A stretch of DNA of 64,000 nucleotides. It comes from Plantago ovata. Its lineage: Eukaryota > Streptophyta > Magnoliopsida > Lamiales > Plantaginaceae. Numbering within the stretch: the first letter of the stretch is position 1; every line of letters starts with the position of its first letter. Shown in pieces: positions 10,484 through 22,171 of this stretch. The notes beneath the pieces were generated by a model. The model made no database searches, was not told the origin of the DNA, and saw nothing but the letters and a program-made list of their open reading frames with translations. The DNA lies in NCBI GenBank assembly GCA_028274465.1, contig CM051455.1, positions 126,205,462 to 126,269,461 of the forward strand. The letters run 5' to 3'. The position numbers and the translations under genes are program-made.

Positions 10484-13400
10484 CACTACAAGAAAACAGT
10501 CATTTAGCGACAGAATAGGAGCTACGGACGGTATCTGTCGCTAAATAGCGACGGATCGCTACCATTAGCGACGGGCAAGGACGAACTGCGCTCTAAGCTC
10601 AGTTCGTCATTGGAAAGAGTCAATCCGGCATCAACGTAGCGGCGGATTAGCTCTATCCGTCGCTATTTTAGCGATGGATAAATCTATCCATCACTAACTG
10701 TCTGTTGACCAGAATAAAAAAGATGGATAAAAAAAATAAATAAACAAATAGCGAAGGATGGCCTATCCGTCGCTATATTTCTCAGATAAATACAGACGGT
10801 TTCGATCGTCTTCCCCAAATCATTTCCTCCTTCTTCTCGTAACCCTAATATCCTTCTTCTCCTTCTTCTCCTTCTCCTCCTCCCACCACCACCACACATC
10901 GACGCCACCACTGCCCCGCCACCGTATTCCGCGGCACCACAACTGTTCGGATTCCGCCACCGCACCGCCATTCAACCGGAGTTCTTCCTTCCCTTTCTCA
11001 TCTTCACTTGATATAGGTTAGTAACCCTAATCTCTCCAATTTAAATTTTTTTCAGATTTGTTTAATTTCTCAATGTTATTGTCCCATCTAGAATGTTTTT
11101 CCAAATTGAGGTTAAGAACAAGGTTAGCTTGTTTTAGAATTGAGCTGTAAGGCTTAAGATTTTGTTTTTACTTGTGCTATGTTGGAAACAGTAGTAGAAT
11201 TGGTAGTACTGGTTTACAACTCCATTTTTCGAAAACGATTCACTTGTGTTACTATCTATTCAATTAGTCATAGTATATGGTATATGTTAGGTTGATCTGT
11301 ATACAGTTACTTGATTGAATTTGATTGAATATGTATATTTTGTTTCCCATTCCATGTTTTGAACGGACTGATGAATGTGCTTTGACATTTCTTTTTATTT
11401 TTTGGTATTATGTTATGAGTCATTAAGACTTTAAAATGATCCAATTGATAAATGAATTATATTTAATTAGATTAAAATTTGGTTTAAATTAGATTAATTA
11501 GATTAAAATTTTAAAATGATGGATTAAATTAGATTAATTAGATAAAATTTGGTATTAAATTAGATTTTTAAATGTAGGCTATGTATCCTTGCATTTTTTG
11601 GTCTTTCACATATGCATTTTGCAGCTTCATTTGGATCTGTAAATCATAAGTTTACAACATAAAGTAAAGCATAAAGTCCAGTGTCGTTTCTTATCAGTGT
11701 ATACTCAAAGTCCATTTATTGTTTCTTACGGTTGTTCTTACACGTGCAGATCATGCCGAGGCCAAAGAAACCGAGGAAGCTGTTGGCGGCCAGCAGCTGT
11801 AGCTACGCCGAGCCAGACTCGCCATTCCGCACCCCTAGTAGTCAGCCGGAGTCGGGGGGACCTCGGCGACTCATGTCAGCGAGACCCAGTCCCCTGGCCC
11901 CCGTTCTAGCAGCAGTGCAGGGTCTACTGGCCCAGACGTGTTTGCTAACCTGCCGGATGATGGGTACAGGGGGGAGGTGTACAGGGCGGGTGAGCGGGTG
12001 AATGGCAAGCTCGTCGTCTGGCCCATGCATGGGCATGTGTAAGTTATTTAGTTGGATTAATTTGTGTGTTTGGTATTGTATGTATTATTTAGTTGGATTA
12101 ATTTGTGTATGTTATTGCAACAGGATGATGCCGAGGGAGGCTGCAAAGTTCATAAGCAAGGAATCCACGAAGAAAGTGGATCTCCCACCACTTGGAGCCC
12201 AATGGCATACTTTCACTCCGGAGCGGAAGGCGGAGATTTGGAATGCTCTGGAGGTTAGTAATCTTTCTTCTTCTCTTATGGTTTAAGTGGTATGTTCTCA
12301 ATTACTTGGGTGATATGTTAGTCACCGTGTGTTAGTTGAAATCGGACAATGTGCAATTGTTTGGGTGATATGTTAGTGACCGTGTGTTATTTGAAATAGG
12401 ACAATGTGCAATTGTTTGGGTGATATGTTAGTCACCTTGTGTTAGTTGAAAATAGGACAATGTGCAATTGTTTGGGTGATATGTTAGTCACCGTGTTATA
12501 TATATGTTAGTCTGAATTTTGTATACTTTCTGAAATGTAGGAGAATTTCTTCCTCCCCAATAAGTTCAAGTCGGAGCTGTGGTATGCCTTCGAACATGAA
12601 GGCTCCGAAGCCTTCCGGAAGAAGGTCGCCAAGATCAAGGCATCGGGGAAGCCGGGGTGGATTGGGGAGGAGGAGTGGCCCCTGTGGAAGCAGTATTGGG
12701 CGGAGAACCTTCAAGCCCAGAAGCTGGCATAGCAGAACAGGGAGAACCGTTCCCATAATCCACCGGATGGGACAGGCTCGGTGAAGCATCGACTGGGTTC
12801 GAAATCCCAGTTTGCGCGCCACCTGGACGGGTAAGTCACGTACTTTGTTATAGTTTCTTTTTCTTTCTTAAGTCTTATTTCAATTCAATCATTACTTTAT
12901 TAATTTATATATATATTTGATGAAGATATCGGAAGGGAGGGAGCAGACCATGTGGGATCACTTCTGTGAGGCTCACGGGGAGCTGGATAAGGATGGCAAG
13001 ATGACCTTCCAGTCTGATAGGGCCAAAACAATCACGGTATGTTTTATATTTTTTCGATTCCTGAGCTTCTTGTTGAATATTTGATTCTTCGATCAATAAC
13101 GTACTAATTAAATCTTAATTGTTTGTTTGAATTTTCAGGCAGAGTTCCTGGCTAGGACTGAGAACCTTGATCTCACGGTCGGACGCCATCTATCTCGAGA
13201 TCGTGAATCTCGATGATAAGGGGTGTGTCTTCGGCATGGGCAACCTCTCACAGGTGATAGCGGAGACGGTGAACCAGGGTGGCTCCTCCTCCAGCTTCTC
13301 TAAGCGCCGAAGGGGACAAGCCGATGTGCCTCCCGAGTTCCTCCAGGAGCAGCAGCAGCTGAAGGCGACTGTCCCGGAGACTGCTCGGTTGAGGGCAAAG

Positions 13401-14020
13401 CAGGCGAGGATGAGGCATGGATTCAAGAGATCCATCGAGTGGCTCATGACGCAGTATGCCCCCCCCCCCCGGTGGAGCGCCACCTCCCGACTTCTTCATG
13501 TTCGATGATGCCTATGCCCCCCTGATGCCCCCCCCCAGGATCTCAGCAGTAGTACTCTTTTTTTATTTTTCGAACAATTTTTTTCTATTTCGAACAATTT
13601 TTTATCCATGTTCCTTTGCTTAGGACAACTAGTACTTTCATTTTATTAATGCTTAGAACAAATTTTTTTTTGTATATAATGTTTAGTTACGAAAATGTTT
13701 ACGTATTTGCGGTGTACAACTACAAAAAAAATAATAATAATAAATAAACAAATAAAAAAATATATTCCAGGCCAATTAGCCACGGATTAAACCATCCATC
13801 GCCAAATCTCGTCTGCCCAGCACCTAACACGTGTTCTCGCAATATAGCGACGGATGATTTCATCTGTCGCCATATGATTACGTTATCCGTCGCTTATTTC
13901 ATTAGCGACGCCACTTTTCGAGACGTCCTATTTAGCGACGGGCTTTCCGTCGCTATTGGTGTTTAGCGACGGATCGGTAACATATAGCGACGGATGCTAA
14001 ATCCTGTTTTTCTTGTAGTG
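10484..14020 (+). mobile_element. CACTA (En/Spm-type) transposon, non-autonomous
   Basis: 3537 bp with terminal inverted repeats CACTACAAGAAAA and TTTTCTTGTAGTG and a 3-bp TSD TCA (10481-10483, 14021-14023). Both ends carry many subterminal copies of TAGCGACGGAT in both orientations, as expected for transposase binding in CACTA elements. The interior has a multi-exon gene for a Transposase_24-like protein, broken. No TnpD-like DDE transposase is seen, so the element would need help to move. Confidence 0.93.
11750..13508 (+). pseudogene. Transposase_24-like (Ptta/En/Spm) CACTA protein gene, broken
   Basis: Likely exons by GT/AG signals and frame: 11750-12039 (ATG 11753), about 12122-12252, 12541-12831, about 12926-13035 and 13139-13508. 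Recognisable segments include FANLPDDGYRGEVYR, NGKLVVWPMHGHV, a Trp-rich WPLWKQYWAENLQAQKL and DAIYLEIV-near-FGMGNLSQ, which match the plant CACTA 'Ptta/En/Spm' ORF family. A frameshift lies in the G run near 11853-11858 and a TAG stop at 12730-12732. The last exon ends in a basic, Gln-rich region. Exon borders are estimates. Confidence 0.65.
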
Positions 14021-14104
14021 TCAATGCATTCTTTTGGCTGAAATAGCGGGGCATAGACCGGGAGGGTATATCTTCCAGGTAAGTAGTGGCATTGTGGTGA
14101 TGAG

Positions 14105-15356
14105 TGATGAATGTGTATTTTACACTTTCATTCGAGTCTTTTTCACCTAATTTAGCTATCCTCTATGTTAATTTAGCTATTTTTAGTACATTTTATTAGA
14201 ATAGTGTCACGTTTCCTTTTAGATTTTATTTTACAGGTTTTGGTTGAAATTCGGAGATTTACGGGCAATTATATTAAAGTCTACAAGGAATTGGTGTTCC
14301 AGAAGCATACTTGGGAGTATCTGAAGGTTTCCAGATAGGATTTGGAGTCTAGGGGCCGAATCTAGAGGTTAGAAGGCCATTAGAAGTCTGAAACCGAGTC
14401 CGAAAAGGTGAAGAAATCCAAATCCGCGTCGAAAAACGCGGAAATTCCGCGAAAACCTGGGGGGCGAACCGCCCCAGAGTATTTTCGGGCCTATATATAG
14501 TTGCGAGTTTTCTCTCCGAAATTCATATGTTTCCAAGCCTTCTTTCTCACCTCTCTCTATAGTTTTAGGTAGGAACTTCCCGAGGCCTGTCCTGGGAGTT
14601 CCGTAGCTTAGGGGATACTTTTCATAGAAGATTGGAGCGCGTAGGATCACAATCATCCGGAGATTGACAACCTTCGGTAACTTTGTATCTTACAACTGTT
14701 ATCTACTTATTTTATATATTCTTTCAATATGTTTTCTTCTATGATTGCTATTGATTGCATGCACATTATGAGTAGCTAAATTTATCGTTGGTGTTAGTAT
14801 GTGAATTCTTAGCGAGGGAAGATAATCATGCTAATGGCTATATCGCGCATTATACTCCGTGTCATTGCTTTATTTCGTTGATGAGTTGAACACCAAAATT
14901 CTCGTATGTTGTATTGATCATTATGCACACTAGGACACTTGTCGGCCAAACAGACTTAATTATCTTCGTAGTGTTGAATGATTACGGAACACAATAGGAC
15001 GTTAGTTGTTGACAGGTCAAACCCATACTATCTTCGTAGTGCACAATACTTACAACAGGACCCAAGATTCATTCAAAGATCTCTATGCAAGACCGAGGAA
15101 TTTATGCATGATTATCGACCCATTATGTTAAGAAGGACCATACTATCACCAACCTCCATTATCTGCTTGAAAACCCCCCATCGCTTTTTATCTGCTGTTT
15201 TATAATTTCTTGATTAAATAGATAAAGCTAGTTATAGTCCTGAGAGAACGACACTCGAGTCATTCTGCTACTACACTACGGTTTTCGTTGTAGTTGTGGA
15301 TTGCCTTTGGCTAAATAACAAATATTATTTGATTGAACCCTGACAACGTTTCATCA
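14105..15356 (+). repeat. 5' LTR of Athila-like element 1
   Basis: 1252 bp. TATA box TATATATA at 14492-14499. A GGGGCGAACCGCCCC hairpin at 14461-14475 lies just upstream of the TATA box. Confidence 0.93.
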
Positions 15357-15359
15357 AAT

Positions 15360-15377
15360 TGGCACCATTGCCGGGGA
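15360..15377 (+). promoter_or_regulatory. Primer binding site (tRNA-Asp), element 1
   Basis: TGGCACCATTGCCGGGGA, three bases after the LTR. It differs at two positions from the complement of the plant tRNA-Asp 3' end, the primer typical of Athila elements. Confidence 0.8.
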
Positions 15378-15518
15378 CTATACTCCTTTTTTCTATTTAA
15401 TTTGTTTTTATTTACAGCTTTAAATTCATATTTCTTTTAGTTTTAGTTTTCCTTTTTAATCTCTCTCTGTTTTCCTATTTGTTTCTAAACACCTCTTCTA
15501 GTCTGTCACAGATTGTGT

Positions 15519-17540
15519 ATGCCGCATACACGTTCAGCAGGAATACCGCTTGCTGATTCAATTGCTGAGATCGATAGAGTCTACCACCAAAGAAGGCGAC
15601 TCCTTTTCAAGGAAATCGACGGAATGGCAGAAGCTAGACCACTGAAGGCATGGGTACAACCCACCAAAGATCGTATGAGGGGACCGGCGATTGTTCTTTC
15701 GCCTGGAACCCGAGATCTGGAAATCAAGAACCACGCATTCCAACAACTTCCGAGGTTCTATGGCTTATCAAGGGAAGATGTGATGGGGTATTTGAACGAT
15801 ATCGATGATTTCAATCAACTCCCACGACCCGGAGCTGACATAACAACGGATGAGTTGAGGATGAAGGTTTTTGCAATGGGACTTGGCGACAGAGCCAAGT
15901 CATGGCTGAGTTCTCTACCAGCCGGCTCGCTGGACACTTGGGAAAAGGTTTTTTCAGCTTTCATTGAAAAATACTTCCCACACACTCTGACTACCGCGCT
16001 TAAGGCGCAGATCACTGGATTCAAGCAAGACTATGATGAGACCATCTACACCGCGTTCGAGAGGTTCCAAGATCTCACGAACAAGTGCCCTCACCATGGT
16101 TTTGAACTCTCCGACCTAGTCCAACACTTCTACAATGGACTAACCTTCGAGAACCAACAAGTGGTGGATTTCCAATGCCGAGACAATATTTGGGAGGAAA
16201 CCGCGGAAGCCGTCTGGCCAGTTTTCGAAAGGCTTGCTAAGGGTTCGCAGTTCAAGGACCCAAGAGCAATGGTTAGGAGACGTGGACCCGAAGCTCCACC
16301 AACTCAAGAAGCCCCTATGTACAAGGGGAATGAGGATCAATTCGAGTGCTTTACTAACGAATTGAAGCAAGTCCTCAAGAGCGCCACCGGAACAACTGTT
16401 TCGAACGAAGTATGCCGAATATGCAAGAACTATGGGCATGAAGCTCATATGTGTAGATCAGAGTTGGCATACGATGATGGCAACAGGGCTCGAGGAGGCG
16501 AAGAAGAAGCCTTTGCTACGGAGTTTGGTACTCAAGAAGTTAACTACGGACAAGACGGTAGGAATCCTCGAGGTGGATTCTGGAGAAGAGGATACAGCAA
16601 CAATCAAGGATATGCACCGGCTAACCAAACTTATGGACCTAACCAAGACCGTAGCAGGCTGAACTATGGTAATGATCACTGCGAAAACCCCGCTCCGAAA
16701 GAGCCACCGAAGTCGAAGACGGCTCTACTGATGGAGAACTTGCAGAAGATGGTTGATCACACACAAAGTTTTCTCAAACGGTATGAGGAGGATTCCGAGA
16801 AAACTAGGGCAAGGCTTGATAAGTTGGAAGAGAGCACTAGGCTTGCCCATCAAAAGATGCAAGAGTTGATCGACCGAAGAGCAAGTAAGGAACAAGGCAA
16901 CACTGAGAAGGTCGTTAGGTGCGAGTGTTGCATGAAGGAAGAACTTCTACAGGCTGAGGAAGAAGAGGACCTTGGTTTTGACACAAGTGATGAGGAGCAA
17001 GAGGATCCCGAACCACTCCCTAAAAGTTTCGATGTTAAGGTAGGGATTGGTGAGCTTGAAGATGTCCGTGCCACACTAGACACGGGATCCTACTCAAACA
17101 TAATTCCTTTGAATGTGTTTGAAAAGAGTAACCTTGGAAAACTATCCGAGGAAAGGGCTATTGTGCGACTGGCGGATGGATCATTCATGAGACCCGAAGG
17201 CGTTGTGAATAATGTGTTGGTCAAGATTGGTGAAGCATCAATATACACCAATTTCGTAGTTATGCCAGCATCTGCACCTGGGACGGGGGATGTGATACTC
17301 TTAGGGCAAACATTCTTGACCAAACTACGCTCCGTAATGGACATCTACCAAAGAACTTGCACCATCGAGGTGGATGGCAAACAACACGTATTGCAAGCCA
17401 TACCTGATCCACCAGAGCCGCCAGATATTATTACTCACTATTGTGGTCTTGCAGCCTATATTCTTTCTTATTCACAGGTTCGTGGCATGGAAAGGAGATC
17501 GATGAAGGGGAAGACTAGTACCCGCAAAAAGAAGAGATAG
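15519..17540 (+). CDS. Gag-protease polyprotein, element 1 (intact)
   Basis: 673 codons from the ATG in GTATGCCGCATACACG. Residues about 75-200 form a Retrotrans_gag domain (RAKSWLSSLPAGS and ALKAQITGFKQDYDETIYTA segments). A single CCHC zinc knuckle CRICKNYGHEAHMC is near residue 300 and a coiled-coil stretch is near 410-460. An acidic linker is followed by a retropepsin-like protease with catalytic DTGS near residue 520. The frame ends after a basic tail (TRKKKR). Gag packages the RNA and protease processes the polyprotein. It lacks the residues QRRALEEIEDTDFSESLHS-like present near the N-terminus of element 2. This is the only one of the three related ORFs without a break. Confidence 0.9.
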   Translation: MPHTRSAGIPLADSIAEIDRVYHQRRRLLFKEIDGMAEARPLKAWVQPTKDRMRGPAIVLSPGTRDLEIKNHAFQQLPRFYGLSREDVMGYLNDIDDFNQLPRPGADITTDELRMKVFAMGLGDRAKSWLSSLPAGSLDTWEKVFSAFIEKYFPHTLTTALKAQITGFKQDYDETIYTAFERFQDLTNKCPHHGFELSDLVQHFYNGLTFENQQVVDFQCRDNIWEETAEAVWPVFERLAKGSQFKDPRAMVRRRGPEAPPTQEAPMYKGNEDQFECFTNELKQVLKSATGTTVSNEVCRICKNYGHEAHMCRSELAYDDGNRARGGEEEAFATEFGTQEVNYGQDGRNPRGGFWRRGYSNNQGYAPANQTYGPNQDRSRLNYGNDHCENPAPKEPPKSKTALLMENLQKMVDHTQSFLKRYEEDSEKTRARLDKLEESTRLAHQKMQELIDRRASKEQGNTEKVVRCECCMKEELLQAEEEEDLGFDTSDEEQEDPEPLPKSFDVKVGIGELEDVRATLDTGSYSNIIPLNVFEKSNLGKLSEERAIVRLADGSFMRPEGVVNNVLVKIGEASIYTNFVVMPASAPGTGDVILLGQTFLTKLRSVMDIYQRTCTIEVDGKQHVLQAIPDPPEPPDIITHYCGLAAYILSYSQVRGMERRSMKGKTSTRKKKR

Positions 17541-18074
17541 GCGCAGACAGGAGTCGAGTCAAAGACTTAAAACAATGACGCTATCCGGGAGGCAACCCGG
17601 AATTTTTTATCGCTTTCTTTACTGCTTTTCTACATGCATTTCATTCTTGAACTATTTGCTTTTCACATGCGAATTTGTTCATGTGTGTGTCGTATATGCT
17701 TTTGTTTGAGTGAGATTTTTCGAGTGGTTTTTTGAAAAAAATTAGTTTCGGGATTAAAACCGCATTTTCTGACATCGGGACCCGTCTCCCCGCATTGGGG
17801 AGCACGGGGCGAACCGCCCCGTGGTGGGGCGAACCGCCCCACAGTCCCAGATCTTGAAAAACGCGGATTTCAACCCCAAAACCATATTTTCTTCATTCTT
17901 CTTCATCCTTACTCCCAAATAACCCGAAAAGTGCGATTTTACTTCTAAATCTTCATAACTTCTTCGTTTCTTGACCAAATTAAGTGTTCTTTAGCTTGTT
18001 TTGAAGCCTATTACATGATCTATCACCCTAACCGATCAGATTTCATCCTAATTCGTTAGATTTGCAGATCTGAG
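17541..18074 (+). other. Element 1 non-coding: conserved hairpins and ORF2 leader
   Basis: Non-coding. It contains CCGGGAGGCAACCCGG (about 17587-17602; 5-bp stem then a T run) and two hairpins GGGGCGAACCGCCCC (17806-17820, 17826-17840). Its 3' end is the probable splice donor TGAG/GTATCA at 18074/18075. The same features lie in the same order in elements 2 and 3. Confidence 0.65.
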
Positions 18075-18618
18075 GTATCATCTTTAAGAACCCTAATTTT
18101 TGAATTTGGGGATTTTCTAATTTGAGCTTCAATTATGCTTGTTTGATGCATGGGTATGTTGTTTATGTGTTTAGACATGTTATTTACTATCAATTGCATG
18201 CTCAATTTTGCTTAAATTGTTGATTCGGGTATTTTGCTATTAGATGATATATCTTGTTATGCATTATGTCTTTATCTTTGATTTATAGCATATGGATATG
18301 TTTATTGGTGTAATGTTGGTGGATTTGACGATAGAATGCTTATTAGTTAAGAATGAGGATTTATGCTCTTGAATTTTTTGCGCTGCTATGGTATGAATTG
18401 AAACCTTGTTATCAAGGTTATTGGTTGTCTAGTAAGAGCATGAAGTGATGTATTGCATGTAGTAGTTACGTTGATATGTCGCATGATGAAGTAGCTAGGC
18501 TAGACATTGCGGTTTGGGGAGTTCGATTGATGAATTTATCACTTGTGTGTCTCGCTTTTACACTAGCATATATTCGAGTCTGTTTTGAGTCGTACGAGGT
18601 GCTAATCGCTGTTTGTAG
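18075..18618 (+). other. Probable intron before ORF2, element 1
   Basis: Donor ATCTGAG/GTATCA and acceptor CTGTTTGTAG/G bound 544 bp of T-rich, ORF-poor sequence. Elements 2 and 3 have matching signals 539 and 545 bp apart. Splicing is inferred. Confidence 0.5.
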
Positions 18619-19328
18619 GTACCATACTAAGGGTAGGGAGTATTCCCGTATGATTGCTGTGAAGAACCATGTCAAGGAAGGTGATTTGGCTAGATGTGCG
18701 TTCGAGCCAAGGGGTTTGGCAACAACGTCGTGGATTATCCGAGAGGAGGAGCTAGAGTACACATGGAGTAAGGACTCCTATGCCTATTCATGCACCACCG
18801 AAGGGTCAGAAACCACTATTATGTCAGCAATCCATCACGAGGACTACAGAGTTCAAGTGAATAGGAAGGCACCGGGACAGTCTTGCCACGACGGATTCGA
18901 TCTTGAGTCCGAAGTTGCTCGAAGGTTCCGAAGGGCTAGCTTGGTTCCAAAACGTAATGACATGGGTACCCAGCACCTTGTTGGGGTGCCCCTTGCCTGC
19001 CTCTAAAAGGAGCATAACATTGATATTGGGAGCATCAACTGTAGAGAATGTGGACAAAATTGGAGAAAAAGGTAGAAGACTTCTGAGTATCCGAACAGCT
19101 AACTGAAACCTTCTCGTGGAGTGAACCATTGGAGGGGGAGGTCCTGATACCACTGCCCTTTCCCCTTCAACAGTTCACATCCTATTGGAGGACTACAGGA
19201 TGGAGAGTTCCATAACAGCGGCGGTTAATCTGGAGAATTCAACCTGCCACTACAACTCTACTAGTGACGATGTGCGTGAAAGTAGTGACAATGAAGACAA
19301 GAGGGACGATGATGATACAGATGGTTGA
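18619..19328 (+). pseudogene. ORF2 of element 1, unknown product, frameshifted
   Basis: An open frame from the splice acceptor runs to 19006; similarity to element 3 then continues in other frames to TGA at 19326-19328. The late part encodes an acidic tail (SSDNEDKRDDDDTDG). Segments such as WIIREEELEYTWSKDSYAY and DMGTQHLVGVPLACL are shared with element 3. A long ORF on the opposite strand (18824-19153) is also kept in both copies, so the coding strand is not fully settled. I do not recognise the family. It is unrelated to ORF2 of element 2, though it sits at the same acceptor. Confidence 0.45.
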
Positions 19329-20919
19329 GTCGGTCCTGTCCAATCTTTTGATGGAACTACTGCCACTACGACAAGTCCCGATGATCATGTATGAAGCTCC
19401 CAAAAGAGGCCCAATAACTCAAGAGCAGCAACATCTTATTTCCTCATTTTCTTACTGCTAGGGACTAGCGTTGATTTCTTGAGGGGGGATTGGATTTAAG
19501 TGATCTAGTATTATTAGTTTGGAGCTTGACTTTGGTAGACTGAGTATAGTACCTCGCATGCTTTATCTCTTTGTTTGCATTTGCACGTTTACTGCTTTCT
19601 TAGATTTTTTAGGTTGCATTCATCCTAGGATAGTTTTGCATGTTTTTATATGGAGTTTATTGCCGAATTTTTTGAACTTTTTTATTGGGTAGATCAACTA
19701 GCTATGCCATTAATCGTATGCTTCAACTCTATGAATTTGTTTGAGGTTTTTCTCGCTTGGCTTGTCACATTTATGTATTGCACTTAGTTGAGCTAGGTAG
19801 TCTCGACATCACTTAGTGGTGTTTTCTCTACTGCGGTTCACGAAGGCCTTTATAATAGGATGATGCATGTTAGGGTCTTATGGTTGTTTTCCCGAGTAAT
19901 TATGTACCTAAGAGGCAACAAGTCTTCACCATGCTTTGAGATTGCTAAATGCCTAGGAAGGAGATTGTGTGATCCTTTGTTTATAACCTATTCTTCCGAA
20001 TAGGTTTGGGGAGGGGGCTACACCATCATTAGACTTGTTTCTGTTTTTCATTTTTCGTATCGTGAGTCTATTTTTCCTTTTACGTAATTTTGTACCCCAA
20101 CCTATTCTTTCGAATAGGTTTGGGGAAGTCGTGTGAGTCATTTTATTTCTCTCTTTTGTTATGCTACTGCTGGCTAGAAAAAATCGAAAAAAAAGAAAGA
20201 AAAATTCCAGAAGAAAAAAAGAAGAAAAGAAAAAAAAAGAATCTGGAAAGAAAAAAAAGAAAAAAAAAAGAGAAGACCCCAAAAAAGCAAAGAAGGGTCC
20301 AAAAAATAAAGCCAAATAGCAGTTTAGCAAAAGTTTGAGTCTTTTCCATTTTTCGTGTTGTTCGTAATTGTGTTTTTCTATTTTTTATCTTTTTTGTCTT
20401 GAGTGTCATCTGTTCTAGACCACCCTCGTCCTGCCATTCAGGAAGTGGTGAATAGCTTAAGACTTTACTTGAGAGATGGGTAGAATAGGGGAGTGTTATC
20501 TTTTATAGGGAACCCTCCTTCGTTTGATGAGAGCCAGTACTGGTTCGACCTCTTTTGAGGGAAAGTCTTAACATGGTGGAACAGCAGTAAGTCCTCAGTT
20601 TCATAGGCACGGGGCAACCATTCGTATCTTAGCATGCATCATTACGTTGTCACTGACTAGGTCCAGGTAGAGAATGTTACGAGAGACTATCTTGTCTTGA
20701 CATAAGTGTTTATGTGGATGTGTATAAGTCAATCGAGGTATTCTTCAACCTATATTCATGCTTTGATTTATATGGTTTTTGTTCATATGTTATTTGGTAG
20801 ATTCAGTAATTTAGTTCATTTTATTTGGCATGAAACTCCATTTTTGAGTCTTGCATGTTTTTTGTATTAGATTCTAGCTTAGTTGCTTGAGGACAAGCAA
20901 AGGTTCGGTTTGGGGAGTT
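19329..20919 (+). other. Element 1 3' non-coding region
   Basis: No gene. It holds two CCTATTC...GAATAGG hairpins (19987-20004, 20101-20118), each followed by TTTGGGGA; a long A/G tract (about 20178-20290); and a conserved stretch with CTGTTCTAGACCACCCTCG. It ends in CGGTTTGGGGAGTT, the probable polypurine tract abutting the 3' LTR. Confidence 0.7.
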
Positions 20920-22171
20920 TGATGAATGTGTATTTTACACTTTCATTCGAGTCTTTTTCACCTAATTTAGCTATCCTCTATGTTAATTTAGCTATTTTTT
21001 TAGTACATTTTATTTAGAATAGTGTCACGTTTCCTTTTAGATTTTATTTTACAGGTTTTGGTTGAAATTCGGAGATTTACGGGCAATTATATTAAAGTCT
21101 ACAAGGAATTGGTGTTCCAGAAGCATATTTGGAGTATCTGAAGGTTTCCAGATAGGATTTGGAGTCTAGGGGCCGAATCTAGAGGTTAGAAGGCCATTAG
21201 AAGTCTGAAACCGAGTCCGAAAAGGTGAAGAAATCCAAATCCGCGTCGAAAAACGCGGAAATTCCGCGAAAAACTAGGGGGCGAACCGCCCCAGAGTATT
21301 TTCGGGCCTATATATAGTTGCGAGTTTTCTCTCCGAAATTCATATCTTTCCAAGCCTTCTTTCTCACCTCTCTCTATAGTTTTAGGTAGGAACTTCCCGG
21401 GGCCTGTCCTGGGAGTTCCGTAGCTTAGGGGATGCTTTTTCATAGCAGATTGGAGCGCGTAGGATCACAATCATCCGGAGATTGACAACCTTCGATAACT
21501 TTGTATCTTACAACTTTTATCTACTTATTTTATATATTCTTTCAATATGTTTTCTTCTATGATTGCTATTGATTGCATGCACATTATGAGTAGCTAAATT
21601 TATCGTTGGTGGTAGTATGTGAATTCTTAGCGAGGGAAGATAATCATGCTAATGGCTATATCACGCATTATACTCCGTGTCATTGCTTTATTTCGTTGAT
21701 GAGTTGAACACCAAAATTCTCGTATGTTGTATTGATCATTATGCACACTAGGACACTTGTCGGCCAAACAGACTTAATTATCTTCGTAGTGTTGAATGAT
21801 TACGGAACACAATAGGACGTTAGTTGTTGACAGGTCAGACCCATACTATCTTCGTAGTGCACAACTTACAACAGGACCCAAGATTCATTCAAAGATCTCT
21901 ATGCAAGACCGAGGAATTTATGCATGATTATCGACCCATTATGTTAAGAAGGACCATACTATCACCAACCTCCATTATCTGCTTGAAAACCCCCTATCGC
22001 TTTTTATCTGTTGTTTTATAATTTCTTGATTAAATAGATAAAGCTAGTTATAGTCCTGAGAGAACGACACTCGAGTCATTCTGCTACTACACTACGGTTT
22101 TCGTGTAGTTGTGGATTGCCTTTGGCTAAATAACAATTATTATTTGATTGAACCCTGACAACGTTTCATCA
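20920..22171 (+). repeat. 3' LTR of Athila-like element 1
   Basis: 1252 bp, same ends and length as the 5' LTR. It has about twenty scattered differences from it, several of them short indels. TATA box TATATATA at 21309-21316. Confidence 0.93.

Larger units (their letters stand above)
14105..22171 (+). mobile_element. Athila-like LTR retrotransposon element 1, gag-pro only
   Basis: Complete insertion of 8067 bp in the unit 2 ERF-like gene. TSD ATGAG (14100-14104, 22172-22176). LTRs of 1252 bp, TGATGAATGTG...CGTTTCATCA. The primer site is tRNA-Asp-like. It encodes an intact gag-protease ORF and a broken second ORF. No reverse transcriptase, RNase H or integrase motif is found in either strand of the interior, so it is non-autonomous. 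By eye the two LTRs are about 98% identical, so the insertion is fairly young. Confidence 0.92.

Noticed and set aside
10758..11021. 87-codon His/Ser/Pro-rich ORF in the CACTA element
   Set aside because: Pyrimidine-rich leader sequence upstream of the Transposase_24-like gene; no conserved motif.
14369..14656. Minus-strand ORF in the LTR, repeated at 21186-21443 and in other LTRs
   Set aside because: Repeats only because the LTR repeats; it crosses the TATA box and hairpin region and has no known motif.
17587..17612. Bacterial-type intrinsic terminator (stem plus T run)
   Set aside because: The context is a plant retrotransposon; the motif is better treated as a conserved element of that family.
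20090..20409. Lys/Glu-rich and Phe-rich ORFs around the A/G tract (also 36421-36709 and 55485-55880)
   Set aside because: These are low-complexity translations of the polypurine tract, not proteins.
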